A stretch of DNA of 15,325 bases from Acidimicrobiia bacterium (GTDB taxonomy: Bacteria; Actinomycetota; Acidimicrobiia; IMCC26256; BP-133), in contig JAICYE010000006.1 in the NCBI GenBank assembly GCA_025934385.1, positions 1-15,325 of the forward strand. The letters are read 5' to 3'. Numbering within the stretch: the first letter of the stretch is position 1; each line of letters starts with the position of its first letter. The notes under the pieces are model-generated. The model had not been told where the DNA came from, searched no databases, and was given only the letters and a program-made list of their open reading frames with translations. This document shows, piece after piece, positions 1 through 7,691 of the stretch. The translations under genes and the position numbers were made by a program.

Positions 1-109
1 CGTGCCCCGCCCGCCCGCTGTCGCCGCCATCCCCCTGGAAATTACACGGCTGTGGGCGACAATCGACCGATGCCGGTCGGAGCGGGTGTCGACGTGGCGG
101 TGTCCGACC

Positions 110-1837
110 TCAGATCCAGAGAGCCCGCTGGGGCCGCCGGTCGTCGCGGACCCGGCGCAGGCCGGTGAGCACGCCGGCGATCATTCCGGCCGCCAGCAGC
201 TCGAGGCCGGTGCGGACGGGGTCGTGGCCCCGGCCGTGGTGCGTCGCCGGCCCGGCGGCCAGTGACAGCTCGGCCGGCCCGCTGGGGGCGTCGCTCACCG
301 CGGGGGTCACGGCGGCGGCGATCTCGTTCCAGTCGGGAAGCGACACATCGCCCCCGGCCGCCGGCTGCCCGCCCTTGTCCTTCTTGCCTTTGGTGGTGCT
401 ACCGGTCGGGACGCTCCGGCGCTTGGTGGCGGGGTTGCCGAAGATGTCAGTGCCGCTCGGCACCGCCGCACCGCCGGGGCTCGGAGCCGGCGTTCCCGCC
501 AGCCCGCCGGTGCCCGGAGCGGAACCGTTTCCGGCCACGGTGAGCCGGGGCGACGAGGTGCTCGGCGTGGTCGACGGACCCGACTTCGCGCCCGAGCCGG
601 AGCCCGAGCCGCCGCCACCCGCCCCCGGCGTCGGAGCCGGCGCATTGGGCACGACCATGAGCGCGTTCACCGCCGGCCGCTCCATGGAGCCGGGGCCCAC
701 CTCCCGACCCTCGGTCGGGGCGGGGGCGCCCGGGGCCACATCGTCGACCGGCAGGTTCTGCACCCCGCCGCCGGCCACGAACGTGGCCGAGGAGTTGTCG
801 AACCCGAAGCCGTCCGTCGCCCCCAGGCCGGTCAGCAGGTCGGCGGCCTCGGCCATGGTCATCCCCGAGGCACCGTCCCGGCCGCCGTCGACAATCACGA
901 GCACGACGTCGCCGGCGCCGTTCCAGCCGACGAGCGAGCGGGGGTGCCGGCCATCGGTGAAGCTGTCGCCGGCGTCGGGGAAGGCCGGGTGCCCGCCGGC
1001 CAGGACGACGGGGTTGCCGCCGACGCTCTCCACCACGTCGACGGCGGTGCGGACATCGAGATGCAGCGTGGAGCTGATGCTGCCAGCGGCGGCCATGTCG
1101 GCCAGGGCGTGCAGCGTGGCCGCCGCCGAGCCGCTGGCCGCGAGGACGGCGCCGTCGGCCGGGATCGGGCCGGGATCGCTGCGGACGCCGACGATCTGGA
1201 GCGCCGTCGTCGCCCCGATCGCTCCGACCGCCCCGGTGGCCCGCAGGACGAGCTCGATGTCGGCGCCGTCGGGTGTGTCGCCGGCCCAGGCCGGCGTGTA
1301 GAGGTCGACGTCGCCGGGGTGGGGGTCGACGTTGACGCCTCCGACGGCGACCGTGCGGCCGTCGCTGGCGGTGACCGCGCCCGACCAGTCGAGCGGGCCG
1401 GCCTGGAGGTGGCCGTCGCGGGTGACGATCAGCTGGGCCCGTCCGGGGACCGGCGACCGGAGCAGGACGCCGCCGGCGACGACACCGCCCGCCGGTTCGC
1501 CGGTGGCGGGGTCGTGGAAGTCGGCGTTGATGCCGGCCAGGCAGCCGACCCGCCGGCACATGTCGCTCGGCAGCTCGCCGCCGGTGTTCTGGTGGGCGAC
1601 GGCGTCGTGGCTGCTCACCACGGTGAGACGGGCGGCGCCGGGGGCGACGATGGCGACGTGCACGGATTGGGCGGGATCGGCCAGCGTCAGCACCTGGTGG
1701 TCGACGCCGGGGGCCAGCGGCGTCTCGCTCTGCGTCTGCCAGCCGGCCGGCACGGAGCCCTGGGCGCCGAACGCCGTGGCCGACAACAGCACGGCGAGGC
1801 CGGCCAGCAGGATCCGTCGAGAGGGGCGCACGACCAC
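110..1837 (-). CDS. Phosphodiester glycosidase-domain (NAGPA/DUF2233-like) exported protein, C-terminally anchored
   Basis: About 575 residues. The N-terminus is basic (PSRR) followed by a hydrophobic stretch at residues 9-26, a signal peptide or signal anchor. Residues about 97-397 resemble the NAGPA/phosphodiester glycosidase family. GINADFHDP at 102-110 is the family's 'INggFF' strand, HPRSLVGW lies at 298-305, VLVIVDGGRDGASGMT at 312-327, and RPAVNALMVVP closes the domain. The usual DGGGS signature near the end reads DNSSA (347-351). A long Gly/Pro/Ser/Thr-rich linker (398-541) leads to a hydrophobic segment at 543-560 and a basic tail, so the domain is probably displayed outside the cell. 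The family removes sugar caps from phosphodiesters or acts on cell-surface glycans; the substrate here is unknown. I chose GTG 1837 because the signal follows directly. GTG 1831 is equally possible. The frame stays open much further upstream, but only as antisense shadow of the divergent regulator. Confidence 0.75.
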   Translation of the reverse strand: MVVRPSRRILLAGLAVLLSATAFGAQGSVPAGWQTQSETPLAPGVDHQVLTLADPAQSVHVAIVAPGAARLTVVSSHDAVAHQNTGGELPSDMCRRVGCLAGINADFHDPATGEPAGGVVAGGVLLRSPVPGRAQLIVTRDGHLQAGPLDWSGAVTASDGRTVAVGGVNVDPHPGDVDLYTPAWAGDTPDGADIELVLRATGAVGAIGATTALQIVGVRSDPGPIPADGAVLAASGSAAATLHALADMAAAGSISSTLHLDVRTAVDVVESVGGNPVVLAGGHPAFPDAGDSFTDGRHPRSLVGWNGAGDVVLVIVDGGRDGASGMTMAEAADLLTGLGATDGFGFDNSSATFVAGGGVQNLPVDDVAPGAPAPTEGREVGPGSMERPAVNALMVVPNAPAPTPGAGGGGSGSGSGAKSGPSTTPSTSSPRLTVAGNGSAPGTGGLAGTPAPSPGGAAVPSGTDIFGNPATKRRSVPTGSTTKGKKDKGGQPAAGGDVSLPDWNEIAAAVTPAVSDAPSGPAELSLAAGPATHHGRGHDPVRTGLELLAAGMIAGVLTGLRRVRDDRRPQRALWI

Positions 1838-2096
1838 GGAGATTCGTGATCTGCGCGAACCTTCCTGTGGCCGCCGGACCGCCCGGCGCACGACGGGCGA
1901 CAGCTCTGCCCGGATGGTTCCCCTGTCGTCCCGATCGCTCCCCGGCCGGTCCAGCCCGCCTTCAGTCAGCTGCATGCCCGCTGAAACCGCCGAACCGGGC
2001 AAAGGCGACGAGTCGTGCGCCCACCGGCAGGACGGCGGCGTCACAGAAGAGAATGCGATCACGAACCCCGACGAAGAATCCCCCTGCGGAGGTGCC
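1838..2096. other. Divergent intergenic region between glycosidase and response regulator
   Basis: These 259 bases separate two divergent genes and should hold both promoters. I could not find a convincing -35/-10 pair for either direction. An in-frame ATG at 1974 could extend the response regulator by 41 residues of low-complexity, polar sequence unlike a receiver domain, so I treat the stretch as non-coding. Confidence 0.4.
2088..2092 (+). promoter_or_regulatory. Ribosome binding site that sets the response regulator start
   Basis: GGAGG lies 4 bases before the GTG at 2097. The spacing is slightly short. The site still supports GTG 2097 over the in-frame ATG at 1974, and the receiver domain's first beta strand begins immediately after it. 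Confidence 0.5.
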
Positions 2097-2765
2097 GTGC
2101 GGCTGCTCGTGGTCGAAGACGAGCCGAAGATGTCCCGCCTGCTCCAGGCGGTGCTGCAGCGCGAGGGCCACGCCGTCGACAGCGTCGACAACGGCAAGGA
2201 AGCGCTGTGGATGGCGACGGAGTGCGACTACGACGCCATCGTGCTCGACGTGATGATCCCGCCCCCCGACGGGTTCGAGGTCTGCCGCACGCTGCGGGCC
2301 CAGGGCCGCTGGGCGCCGATCCTGCTCCTCACGGCCCGCGACGGCGTGAAGGACCGGGTCGACGGCCTCGACGCCGGCGCCGACGACTACCTCCCCAAGC
2401 CGTTCTCCTTCGAGGAGCTGTCGGCCCGGCTGCGGGCGCTGGTTCGCCGGCAGGCCACGGAGCGGCCGACCACGCTCGTCGTCGGCGACCTCGAGCTCGA
2501 CCCCGCCACCCGGCGGGTGACCCGGGCGGGCACGGCGGTCAAGCTCAGCCCCAAGGCCTTCGCCCTCCTGGAGCTGTTCATGCGCCGGCCGAGCGAGGTG
2601 CTGTCCCGGGCGCTGCTGCTGGAACACGCCTGGGACTTCGCCTACGACGGTGACTCCAACGTGGTCGACGTCTACATCCGCTACCTGCGCGACAAGATCG
2701 ACCGCCCGTTCGCCCGGGAGTCGATCGAGACGGTCTGGGGCGTGGGCTACCGCCTCAATCCCTAG
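2097..2765 (+). CDS. OmpR/PhoB-family two-component response regulator
   Basis: 222 residues, the usual OmpR-family length. The receiver domain (about 1-115) shows the acidic pair in VVEDEP (7-9), phospho-acceptor Asp51 in VLDVMIP, Thr79 in LLLTARD and Lys101 in LPKPF, so every key residue is present. The winged-helix DNA-binding domain (about 125-222) has the typical LSPKAFALLELFM helix and ends in the family's ETVWGVGYRLNP wing. It should be phosphorylated by the kinase encoded 10 bases downstream and then bind DNA as a dimer. The stop is TAG. The two genes almost certainly form one transcription unit. The stimulus and targets cannot be read from the sequence; divergence from the glycosidase gene makes that gene a candidate target. 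Confidence 0.9.
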   Translation: MRLLVVEDEPKMSRLLQAVLQREGHAVDSVDNGKEALWMATECDYDAIVLDVMIPPPDGFEVCRTLRAQGRWAPILLLTARDGVKDRVDGLDAGADDYLPKPFSFEELSARLRALVRRQATERPTTLVVGDLELDPATRRVTRAGTAVKLSPKAFALLELFMRRPSEVLSRALLLEHAWDFAYDGDSNVVDVYIRYLRDKIDRPFARESIETVWGVGYRLNP

Positions 2766-2775
2766 GCGGATCGGG

Positions 2776-4152
2776 ATGCTCCGGCCCCGGACGCTGCGGG
2801 CCCGGCTCGGGCTGGTCTTCGCCCTCACCACCATCGTGGTGGCCGCCGGCTTCGGGGCGGTGCTCCTCCATCAGGCCCGCCGCCAGCTGGCCATCGGCAT
2901 CGACGAGGGCCTCGTGCCGGTGGCGACCAACCTGGCGCAGCGGGTCGCCACCGAGGGGCCGGCGGTCATCTCCGGCCCCAACCCCGAACTGGCGCCGCCC
3001 TCCGACGCCATCGCCCAGCTGCTGGGGCCGGACGGCCGGCTCCTGGCCTCCTCCTCGTTCCTGGGCAACGACCGGCCGCTGCTCCGGCCGTCCGGCGCCG
3101 ACAAGGTGGCCCGGCTCGGCCGGACCGTCCGCCGCCAGGACAGCATCACCAAGGCGGCCGGCGGGACGGCGCCCGTTCGCATCCTGGCCGTGCCGGTGCA
3201 GGTGGCGGGGACGACCGACGTCCTCGTCACCGGCACCAGCTTCGACGAGTCGCTGCGGCTGGAGGAGGAGCTCGAGAAGGCGTTGATACTGGGCCTACCG
3301 ATCCTGGCCCTGGCCGTGGCCCTCGGCGGCTGGTTGCTGACGGGAGCGATGTTCAAGCCCGTCCGGTCGATGATCGAGCAGGCCGACACGATCTCGACCC
3401 ACGAGGCCGGCGAGCGGCTGGAGATCTCCGGCGGCGGCGCCGAGCTGCGGGCGCTGGCCGGCCGGCTGAACGCCATGCTCGACCGGATCGACGAGGCCGC
3501 CGTCCGGGAACGGGCCTTCCTCGACGACGCCAGCCACGAACTGCGCACCCCGATCGCCATCGTGCGCGGCGAGCTCGAGCTGGCCCGCGACCGGGTCTCG
3601 GGCGACCACGAGCAGCGGGCGACGCTCGACTCCGTGCTCGACGAGGTGGAGCGGCTGGAGCGGCTGGCCCACAATCTGCTGGTGCTGGCCCGCACCCGCA
3701 GCGGGACCCTGACCGCCGGGAACACGCCGGTCGACCTCGAGACGGTGCTGGACCGGGCCGCCCGGGCCATCGCCCGCCGGGCCGAGAACCGGCACGTGCA
3801 GGTGCGCTGCCTGGGGAACGGCGTGGTGAACGGCGACGAGTCGTCGCTGCAGCGGGCGGTGCTGAACCTCCTCGACAACGCCGTCCGCTACGCCGACTCC
3901 GAGGTCCGGGTCCACGTGGTCGAGGACCGCACCTTTGTCGACGTGACCGTGACCGACGACGGGCCGGGGTTCCCCGACGAGCTCCTCCCCCACGTGTTCG
4001 ACCGCTACACCCGCGATCCCGGCAGCGGCGGCGGGATGGGCCTCGGCCTGGCGATCACCAGCGCCATCGCCGCCGCCCACGGCGGCCACGTGACCGCCGC
4101 CAACCGGCCCGGCGGCGGGGCCGAAATGCGGCTCAGGCTTCCGGCAGCCTGA
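2776..4152 (+). CDS. Membrane sensor histidine kinase (HisKA), partner of the preceding regulator
   Basis: 458 residues from ATG 2776. Membrane helices lie at about 11-32 and 169-190 and enclose a periplasm-type sensor region of about 135 residues with no recognisable ligand domain. A HAMP linker (about 191-240) follows. The dimerisation helix has phospho-acceptor His254 in DDASHELRTPI. The ATPase domain has the N box NLLDNAVRYA (364-373), the G1 box DDGPGF (394-399) and the G2 box GLGLAI (422-427), so the enzyme should be an active kinase. The start follows the regulator's stop closely, with only a weak purine-rich ribosome site. The last 20 bases overlap the 3' end of the convergent apbE gene, so no independent terminator fits between them. 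Confidence 0.9.
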   Translation: MLRPRTLRARLGLVFALTTIVVAAGFGAVLLHQARRQLAIGIDEGLVPVATNLAQRVATEGPAVISGPNPELAPPSDAIAQLLGPDGRLLASSSFLGNDRPLLRPSGADKVARLGRTVRRQDSITKAAGGTAPVRILAVPVQVAGTTDVLVTGTSFDESLRLEEELEKALILGLPILALAVALGGWLLTGAMFKPVRSMIEQADTISTHEAGERLEISGGGAELRALAGRLNAMLDRIDEAAVRERAFLDDASHELRTPIAIVRGELELARDRVSGDHEQRATLDSVLDEVERLERLAHNLLVLARTRSGTLTAGNTPVDLETVLDRAARAIARRAENRHVQVRCLGNGVVNGDESSLQRAVLNLLDNAVRYADSEVRVHVVEDRTFVDVTVTDDGPGFPDELLPHVFDRYTRDPGSGGGMGLGLAITSAIAAAHGGHVTAANRPGGGAEMRLRLPAA

Positions 4153-5083
4153 GCGGGAGCGGGGCTCCGCCGAGAAAGGCGGCCAGCCCCGGCGTGGAGC
4201 GGACGGCGCCGTCGCGGTCCACGGTGAGGGCGTCGGCCCCGAGGCCGGCGACGAGTTCGAAGGCCGCAGCCGAACCCCGCAGCAGCACGGCCTTGGCCAG
4301 CACCTCGGCCGCCCAGCCCTCGGCGGCCACCACCGCCGCCAGCGTCAGGTCGCTGGCCGAGGGGGCGCCGGTCCAGGGGTCGATGAGGTGGTGGCGTGGT
4401 TGTCCGCCGGCGGTCCAGCGGCGACGCAGCGTCGTGGAGGTGGCCACCGCGCCGTCGTGGAGACCGAGGAGGGCGAGGGGCTCCGGTGAGGCGGGGTGCT
4501 CGACCGCCACGGTCCAGGCGGACGCGCCGTTCGGCGGCACGCCGGCCACCCGGAGGTCGCCGCCGAGATTGACGCAGGCGCCGGCCGCGCCGGCGGCCAG
4601 GGCCTCGGCGACCACGAGGTCGGCGGCCAGGCCCTTGCCGATGCCGCCGGGGTCGAAGCCCACGCCGGCCGGGAGCCGGACCCGGTCGCCCTCGATCTCG
4701 ATGGCGGCCGCGCCGACGGTGAGCGGACTGGCGCCGGCGGCGCCGTCACGGTCGAGCAGTTCGAAGCTGCGGTCGTAACCCGCCCGGATGACGGCCCCGA
4801 GAACGGTGGGATCGAAGCGGCCGACGGTGACCCGCCAGGCTTCGACGGCCCGCTGCACGAGCAACAGGCCCTCGGGCGAGAGCGTCACCCACTCCCCCGC
4901 CCGGCGGGTCAGTCCGCTGATCTCGCTCTCGGGCCGGAACCGGCTCCAGAGGGCCTCGAGGTCGTCGATGCGGCGCCGGGCCCGGTCGGCTGTGCCGGGC
5001 GGCCCGCCGACGACGATGACGTGGGCGTCGCTGCCCATCGCCCGGAAGGCGACGTTCTCGACGGTCCGGTCCTCAGCTGCCAT
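4133..5083 (-). CDS. apbE: FAD:protein FMN transferase (ApbE family)
   Basis: 316 residues. The family moves FMN from FAD to a Thr or Ser of a target protein in a magnesium-dependent reaction. Seen in order: AMGSDAHV (15-22), SRFRPESEISGLTR (47-60), FDPTVLGAVI (90-99), the nucleotide-binding DPGGIGKGLA (144-153), VNLGGDLRVAG (171-181), and HHLIDPWTG (231-239). The late metal-site motif, usually aDalaT, reads AEVLAKA, so the Asp is Glu260 and the Thr is Lys264. There is no signal peptide or lipobox, so it should work in the cytoplasm. The usual partner, an FMN-binding-domain protein or Rnf/Nqr-type subunit, is not in the window. It lies about 150 bases downstream of a response regulator on the same strand and may share its transcript. 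ATG 5083 has only a poorly spaced GGAG, but it keeps the first strand before AMGS. Confidence 0.88.
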   Translation of the reverse strand: MAAEDRTVENVAFRAMGSDAHVIVVGGPPGTADRARRRIDDLEALWSRFRPESEISGLTRRAGEWVTLSPEGLLLVQRAVEAWRVTVGRFDPTVLGAVIRAGYDRSFELLDRDGAAGASPLTVGAAAIEIEGDRVRLPAGVGFDPGGIGKGLAADLVVAEALAAGAAGACVNLGGDLRVAGVPPNGASAWTVAVEHPASPEPLALLGLHDGAVATSTTLRRRWTAGGQPRHHLIDPWTGAPSASDLTLAAVVAAEGWAAEVLAKAVLLRGSAAAFELVAGLGADALTVDRDGAVRSTPGLAAFLGGAPLPLRLPEA

Positions 5084-5233
5084 GGCTCCGGGTCGTGGCC
5101 GACGAGGAGGGGGTCGCCGCCACCGCCGACCACACCGACGTCGCGGCGTACGACGTCGTGGTCGTCGTCGTGGTGGTGACCTGGCGGGCCCGGCGGGCCG
5201 GCTGGGAACGGCCTTGGCGGCGCCGCCGATTCG
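5084..5233. other. Intergenic spacer with GTC/GTG trinucleotide-rich tract
   Basis: This 150-base gap lies between the second response regulator and apbE. It contains a low-complexity run of GTC, GTG and GAC triplets around 5152-5180 and two copies of the palindrome CGACGTCG (5136-5143 and 5151-5158). The minus strand is open but has no usable start codon. I see no gene here. The tract may simply be spacer or decayed coding sequence. Confidence 0.4.
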
Positions 5234-5971
5234 TCAGTTGGCGCCGCTGTAGTCGGGCGGGAGGCGCAGCGTGTAGCCGACACCCCGCACGGTGTGGATC
5301 AGCGGCGGCTCGACGGCGTCGATCTTGTGCCGCAGGTAGCTGATGTACGTCTCCAGCACACTGGCGTTGCCGGTGAACGTGTAGTCCCAGACGTGCGCGA
5401 GGATCTGCTCCCGGGTCAGTACCCGGCGGGCGTTCGACAGGAGGTAGTGGAGGAGCTTGTACTCCGTGACCGTCAGCTCGATCAGCTTCCCGGCCCGCCA
5501 CACGTCCCGCGTCTCCTCGTCGAGTTCCAGGTCGGCGTAGCTCAGCCGATGCTCGCCCGGCCCGACGGCCTTGGAGCGGCGCAGCACGGCCTTCACCCGC
5601 TCGATGAGCTCCTCGATGCTGAACGGCTTCGTGACGTAGTCGTCGCTGCCGAGCCGGAGTCCCTCCACCTTGTCCTGCGTGGTGTCGCGGGCGGTGAGGA
5701 AGATGATCGGCACCCGGCTGCCGGCTCCCTCGGCCTGCCGGAGCCGGCGGGCCACCTCGAACCCGTCGAGGTTGGGAAGCATCACGTCGAGGACGACGAG
5801 GTCGGGCCGGCGGCTCTCGATGGCCGACAGGGCGTCCCGGCCCGAGGCGGCCCGCTCCACCTCGAACCCGTTGAACCCGAGGCCCATGGCCAGCAGTTCG
5901 GTGATGTGCTCCTCGTCGTCGACGACGAGCACCCGGGGCTGGGCCTTGTCCCGATCGCTCACGGCCCCCAT
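5234..5971 (-). CDS. OmpR/PhoB-family two-component response regulator
   Basis: 245 residues. The receiver domain has the acidic pair in VVDDEE (18-19), phospho-acceptor Asp62 in VLDVMLP, Thr93 in IFLTARD and Lys115 in VTKPF. The C-terminal winged helix (about 145-240) has LTVTEYKLLHYLL and ends with HTVRGVGYTLRLPP. I chose ATG 5971 because a well-spaced AAGGAG precedes it and the receiver begins about 12 residues later. A longer frame to 6019 lacks such support. It lies upstream of apbE on the same strand. The nearest kinase gene (6067) is divergent rather than co-linear and shares a 95-base intergenic region. That kinase is the likely partner by position only. Confidence 0.9.
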   Translation of the reverse strand: MGAVSDRDKAQPRVLVVDDEEHITELLAMGLGFNGFEVERAASGRDALSAIESRRPDLVVLDVMLPNLDGFEVARRLRQAEGAGSRVPIIFLTARDTTQDKVEGLRLGSDDYVTKPFSIEELIERVKAVLRRSKAVGPGEHRLSYADLELDEETRDVWRAGKLIELTVTEYKLLHYLLSNARRVLTREQILAHVWDYTFTGNASVLETYISYLRHKIDAVEPPLIHTVRGVGYTLRLPPDYSGAN

Positions 5972-5979
5972 GCTACGGG

Positions 5980-5985
5980 CTCCTT
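5980..5985 (-). promoter_or_regulatory. Ribosome binding site for the second response regulator
   Basis: AAGGAG on the minus strand, 8 bases before ATG 5971. It decides between this start and the upstream in-frame ATG at 6019. Confidence 0.7.
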
Positions 5986-6066
5986 CCGGCCTCCACAGAA
6001 GACTCGGAGCGAACTCCAAGGAAGGGCTGCGGACGGCCGGAGGCGTCGGCCCGATGGTGGGGACGT

Positions 6067-7593
6067 ATGACGCTGCGCCTCCGTCTCGTGCTCGGTCTCG
6101 TCGTGCTGGTCACGGCGGGCCTGGCCGTGTTCGGGTTCGCCACCTACGAGCTGTACTCCCGATCCCAGTACGACCGGCTCGACGACCAGATCCGGGCGTC
6201 GGCGCCGGCGGTCGTGCCGCAGCTGGCCCGCAGCGCCGGGCTGACCCTGGCGGGGGGCAGCCCCGCCCAGGCCGGGTTCGGCGGCGGGCCCGGGCCGGGG
6301 CACGACGGCGGCCCCGGGGACGGGGCTCAGGGTGGCGGTGGCGACGGCGGCCCCGGCGGCGGACGGGACGACCACCACGGCCCGCCGCCGGTCGTCCCGC
6401 TGGTGGGCTACACCGAACTCCGGGGCGCCGACGGCGCCTTCGTCACCAGCGTGGCCCAATCGAGCACCGCGGCCGTCCCCACGCTCGACGCCACCATCGA
6501 GGCGACCCGTGCCGGCCGATTCTGGACGACGGCCTCCGCCACCGGTTCCGGCCACTGGCGGGTCTACGCCGGGCCGGCCGACGGTCTGGCCGGCGACACC
6601 GTCGTGGTGGCCGTGCCGACGACGGAGGTCAGCGCGGCGCTGCGCCGCCTCCTCCTCATCGAGGGCGCGGCCGGCCTGGCCCTGCTGGCCCTGCTGGCCG
6701 CCGGCGCCTGGCTGCTGCTGCGGCGGGGGCTGCGGCCGCTGGAGACGATGGCCTCCTCGGCCCGCTCGATCAGCGCCGGCAACCTGTCGGAGCGGGTCAG
6801 CCCGAGCGAGGGCCGCAGCGAGGTCGGCCAGCTCGGCCTGGCGCTGAACACCATGCTGGGCGAGCTGGAGTCGGCCTTCGCCGAACGGGACCGGACCGAG
6901 CAGCGGCTCCGCCAGTTCCTGGCCGACGCCTCCCACGAGCTGCGGACGCCGCTCACGTCGATCCAGGGCTTCGCCGAACTGTTCCGCATGGGCCAGGCCG
7001 GCGAGCCGCGGCCGGCCGCCGAGCCCGGCGTCGACCTGTCGGTCATCATGCGCCGCATCGAGGAGGAGTCGGCCCGCATGAAGACGCTCGTCGAGGACCT
7101 GCTGCTGCTGGCCCGGCTCGACCAGACCCGGCCGGTGGAGCGGGCACCGGTGGACCTCGCCGTCCTCGCCGCCGATGCCTGCAACGACGCCGTGGCCGCC
7201 GCCCCCGACCGGCCCGTCGCCCTCGACGCCCCCGAACCGGTCGTGGTCCTGGGCGACCGCGATCACCTGCGGCAGGCGATCGCCAACCTGGTGGCCAACG
7301 CCGTCCGCCACACGCCGGCCGGGACGCCCATCGAGGTCAGCGCCCGCCTCGTCGACGGCGCGGCCGGCATCGCCGTCCGGGACCACGGCGCCGGGCTCGA
7401 CGACGAGGCCCTGGCCCATGTGTTCGACCGGTTCTGGCAGGGCGACGCCGCCCGCGCCGGCGCCGGCGCCGGGCTCGGCCTGGCCATCGTGGCCGGCATC
7501 GCCGCCGAGCACGGTGGCACCGCCACCGCCGCCAACGCCCCCGACGGCGGAGCGCTGTTCACGCTGCGCCTCCCGCTCCGGCCAACCGGCTGA
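6067..7593 (+). CDS. Membrane sensor histidine kinase with Gly/Asp/His-rich insert in the sensor region
   Basis: 508 residues. Membrane helices are at about 5-29 and 196-219. The extracytoplasmic part contains a striking low-complexity insert at about 70-107, rich in Gly with scattered Asp and His (ending RDDHHGPPP), inside an otherwise ordinary sensor region. HAMP follows (about 220-272). The HisKA helix has His290 in LADASHELRTPLTS. The ATPase domain shows an N box with Asn407 and Asn411 (NLVANAVRHT), DHGAGL (439-444) and GLGLAI (469-474). All catalytic features are present. The gene is divergent from the response regulator at 5234-5971. ATG 6067 is the first start in frame; its ribosome site is weak (GGGGA close to the ATG). 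Confidence 0.9.
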   Translation: MTLRLRLVLGLVVLVTAGLAVFGFATYELYSRSQYDRLDDQIRASAPAVVPQLARSAGLTLAGGSPAQAGFGGGPGPGHDGGPGDGAQGGGGDGGPGGGRDDHHGPPPVVPLVGYTELRGADGAFVTSVAQSSTAAVPTLDATIEATRAGRFWTTASATGSGHWRVYAGPADGLAGDTVVVAVPTTEVSAALRRLLLIEGAAGLALLALLAAGAWLLLRRGLRPLETMASSARSISAGNLSERVSPSEGRSEVGQLGLALNTMLGELESAFAERDRTEQRLRQFLADASHELRTPLTSIQGFAELFRMGQAGEPRPAAEPGVDLSVIMRRIEEESARMKTLVEDLLLLARLDQTRPVERAPVDLAVLAADACNDAVAAAPDRPVALDAPEPVVVLGDRDHLRQAIANLVANAVRHTPAGTPIEVSARLVDGAAGIAVRDHGAGLDDEALAHVFDRFWQGDAARAGAGAGLGLAIVAGIAAEHGGTATAANAPDGGALFTLRLPLRPTG

Positions 7594-7608
7594 TCCCGGG
7601 TCTCGCGG

Positions 7609-7637
7609 TTGACAGCGGGGGACACGGGCCGGAGATT
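7609..7637 (+). promoter_or_regulatory. Possible housekeeping-type promoter upstream of the sigma gene
   Basis: A perfect TTGACA (7609-7614) is followed 17 bases later by GAGATT, a poor -10. It could provide basal transcription of the sigma gene. The -35 is convincing but the -10 is not. Confidence 0.25.
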
Positions 7638-7659
7638 TGTCCCAGATGTTTCCGGGTAC
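7634..7659 (+). promoter_or_regulatory. Putative SigB/SigF-type promoter of the sigma gene (autoregulation)
   Basis: GATT (7634-7637), 16 bases, then GGGTAC (7654-7659). This matches the Streptomyces sigma-B type consensus GNNT-N14-16-GGGTA(C/T). It sits 32 bases before the sigma ATG at 7692, leaving a leader of roughly 25 bases with an AGGA (7681-7684) in ribosome-site position. The motif match is seen; the function is inferred. Confidence 0.5.
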
Positions 7660-7691
7660 GACCGCCCCGTGGCTCCCGCCAGGACGACGTG

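Noticed and set aside
1966..1984. Inverted repeat TCAGC-N9-GCTGA as an operator before the first response regulator
   Set aside because: The arms are short and no promoter elements could be placed around it.
1838..2197. N-terminal extension of the glycosidase to 2197
   Set aside because: It would overlap the receiver domain of the divergent regulator and push the signal peptide deep inside the protein.
5136..5158. Two CGACGTCG palindromes 15 bases apart upstream of apbE as an operator
   Set aside because: The same 8-mer also occurs inside coding sequence in this window (for example near 1308), so the pair is not distinctive without conservation data.
5187..5199. GGCCC-GGC-GGGCC hairpin as a terminator after the second response regulator
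   Set aside because: A 5-base stem with no T tract is easily found by chance at this GC content.
5670..7691. Long plus-strand frame upstream of and in frame with the sigma factor
   Set aside because: It runs out of frame across the second kinase and reads as low-complexity Arg/Gly/Pro sequence. The sigma protein starts at 7692.
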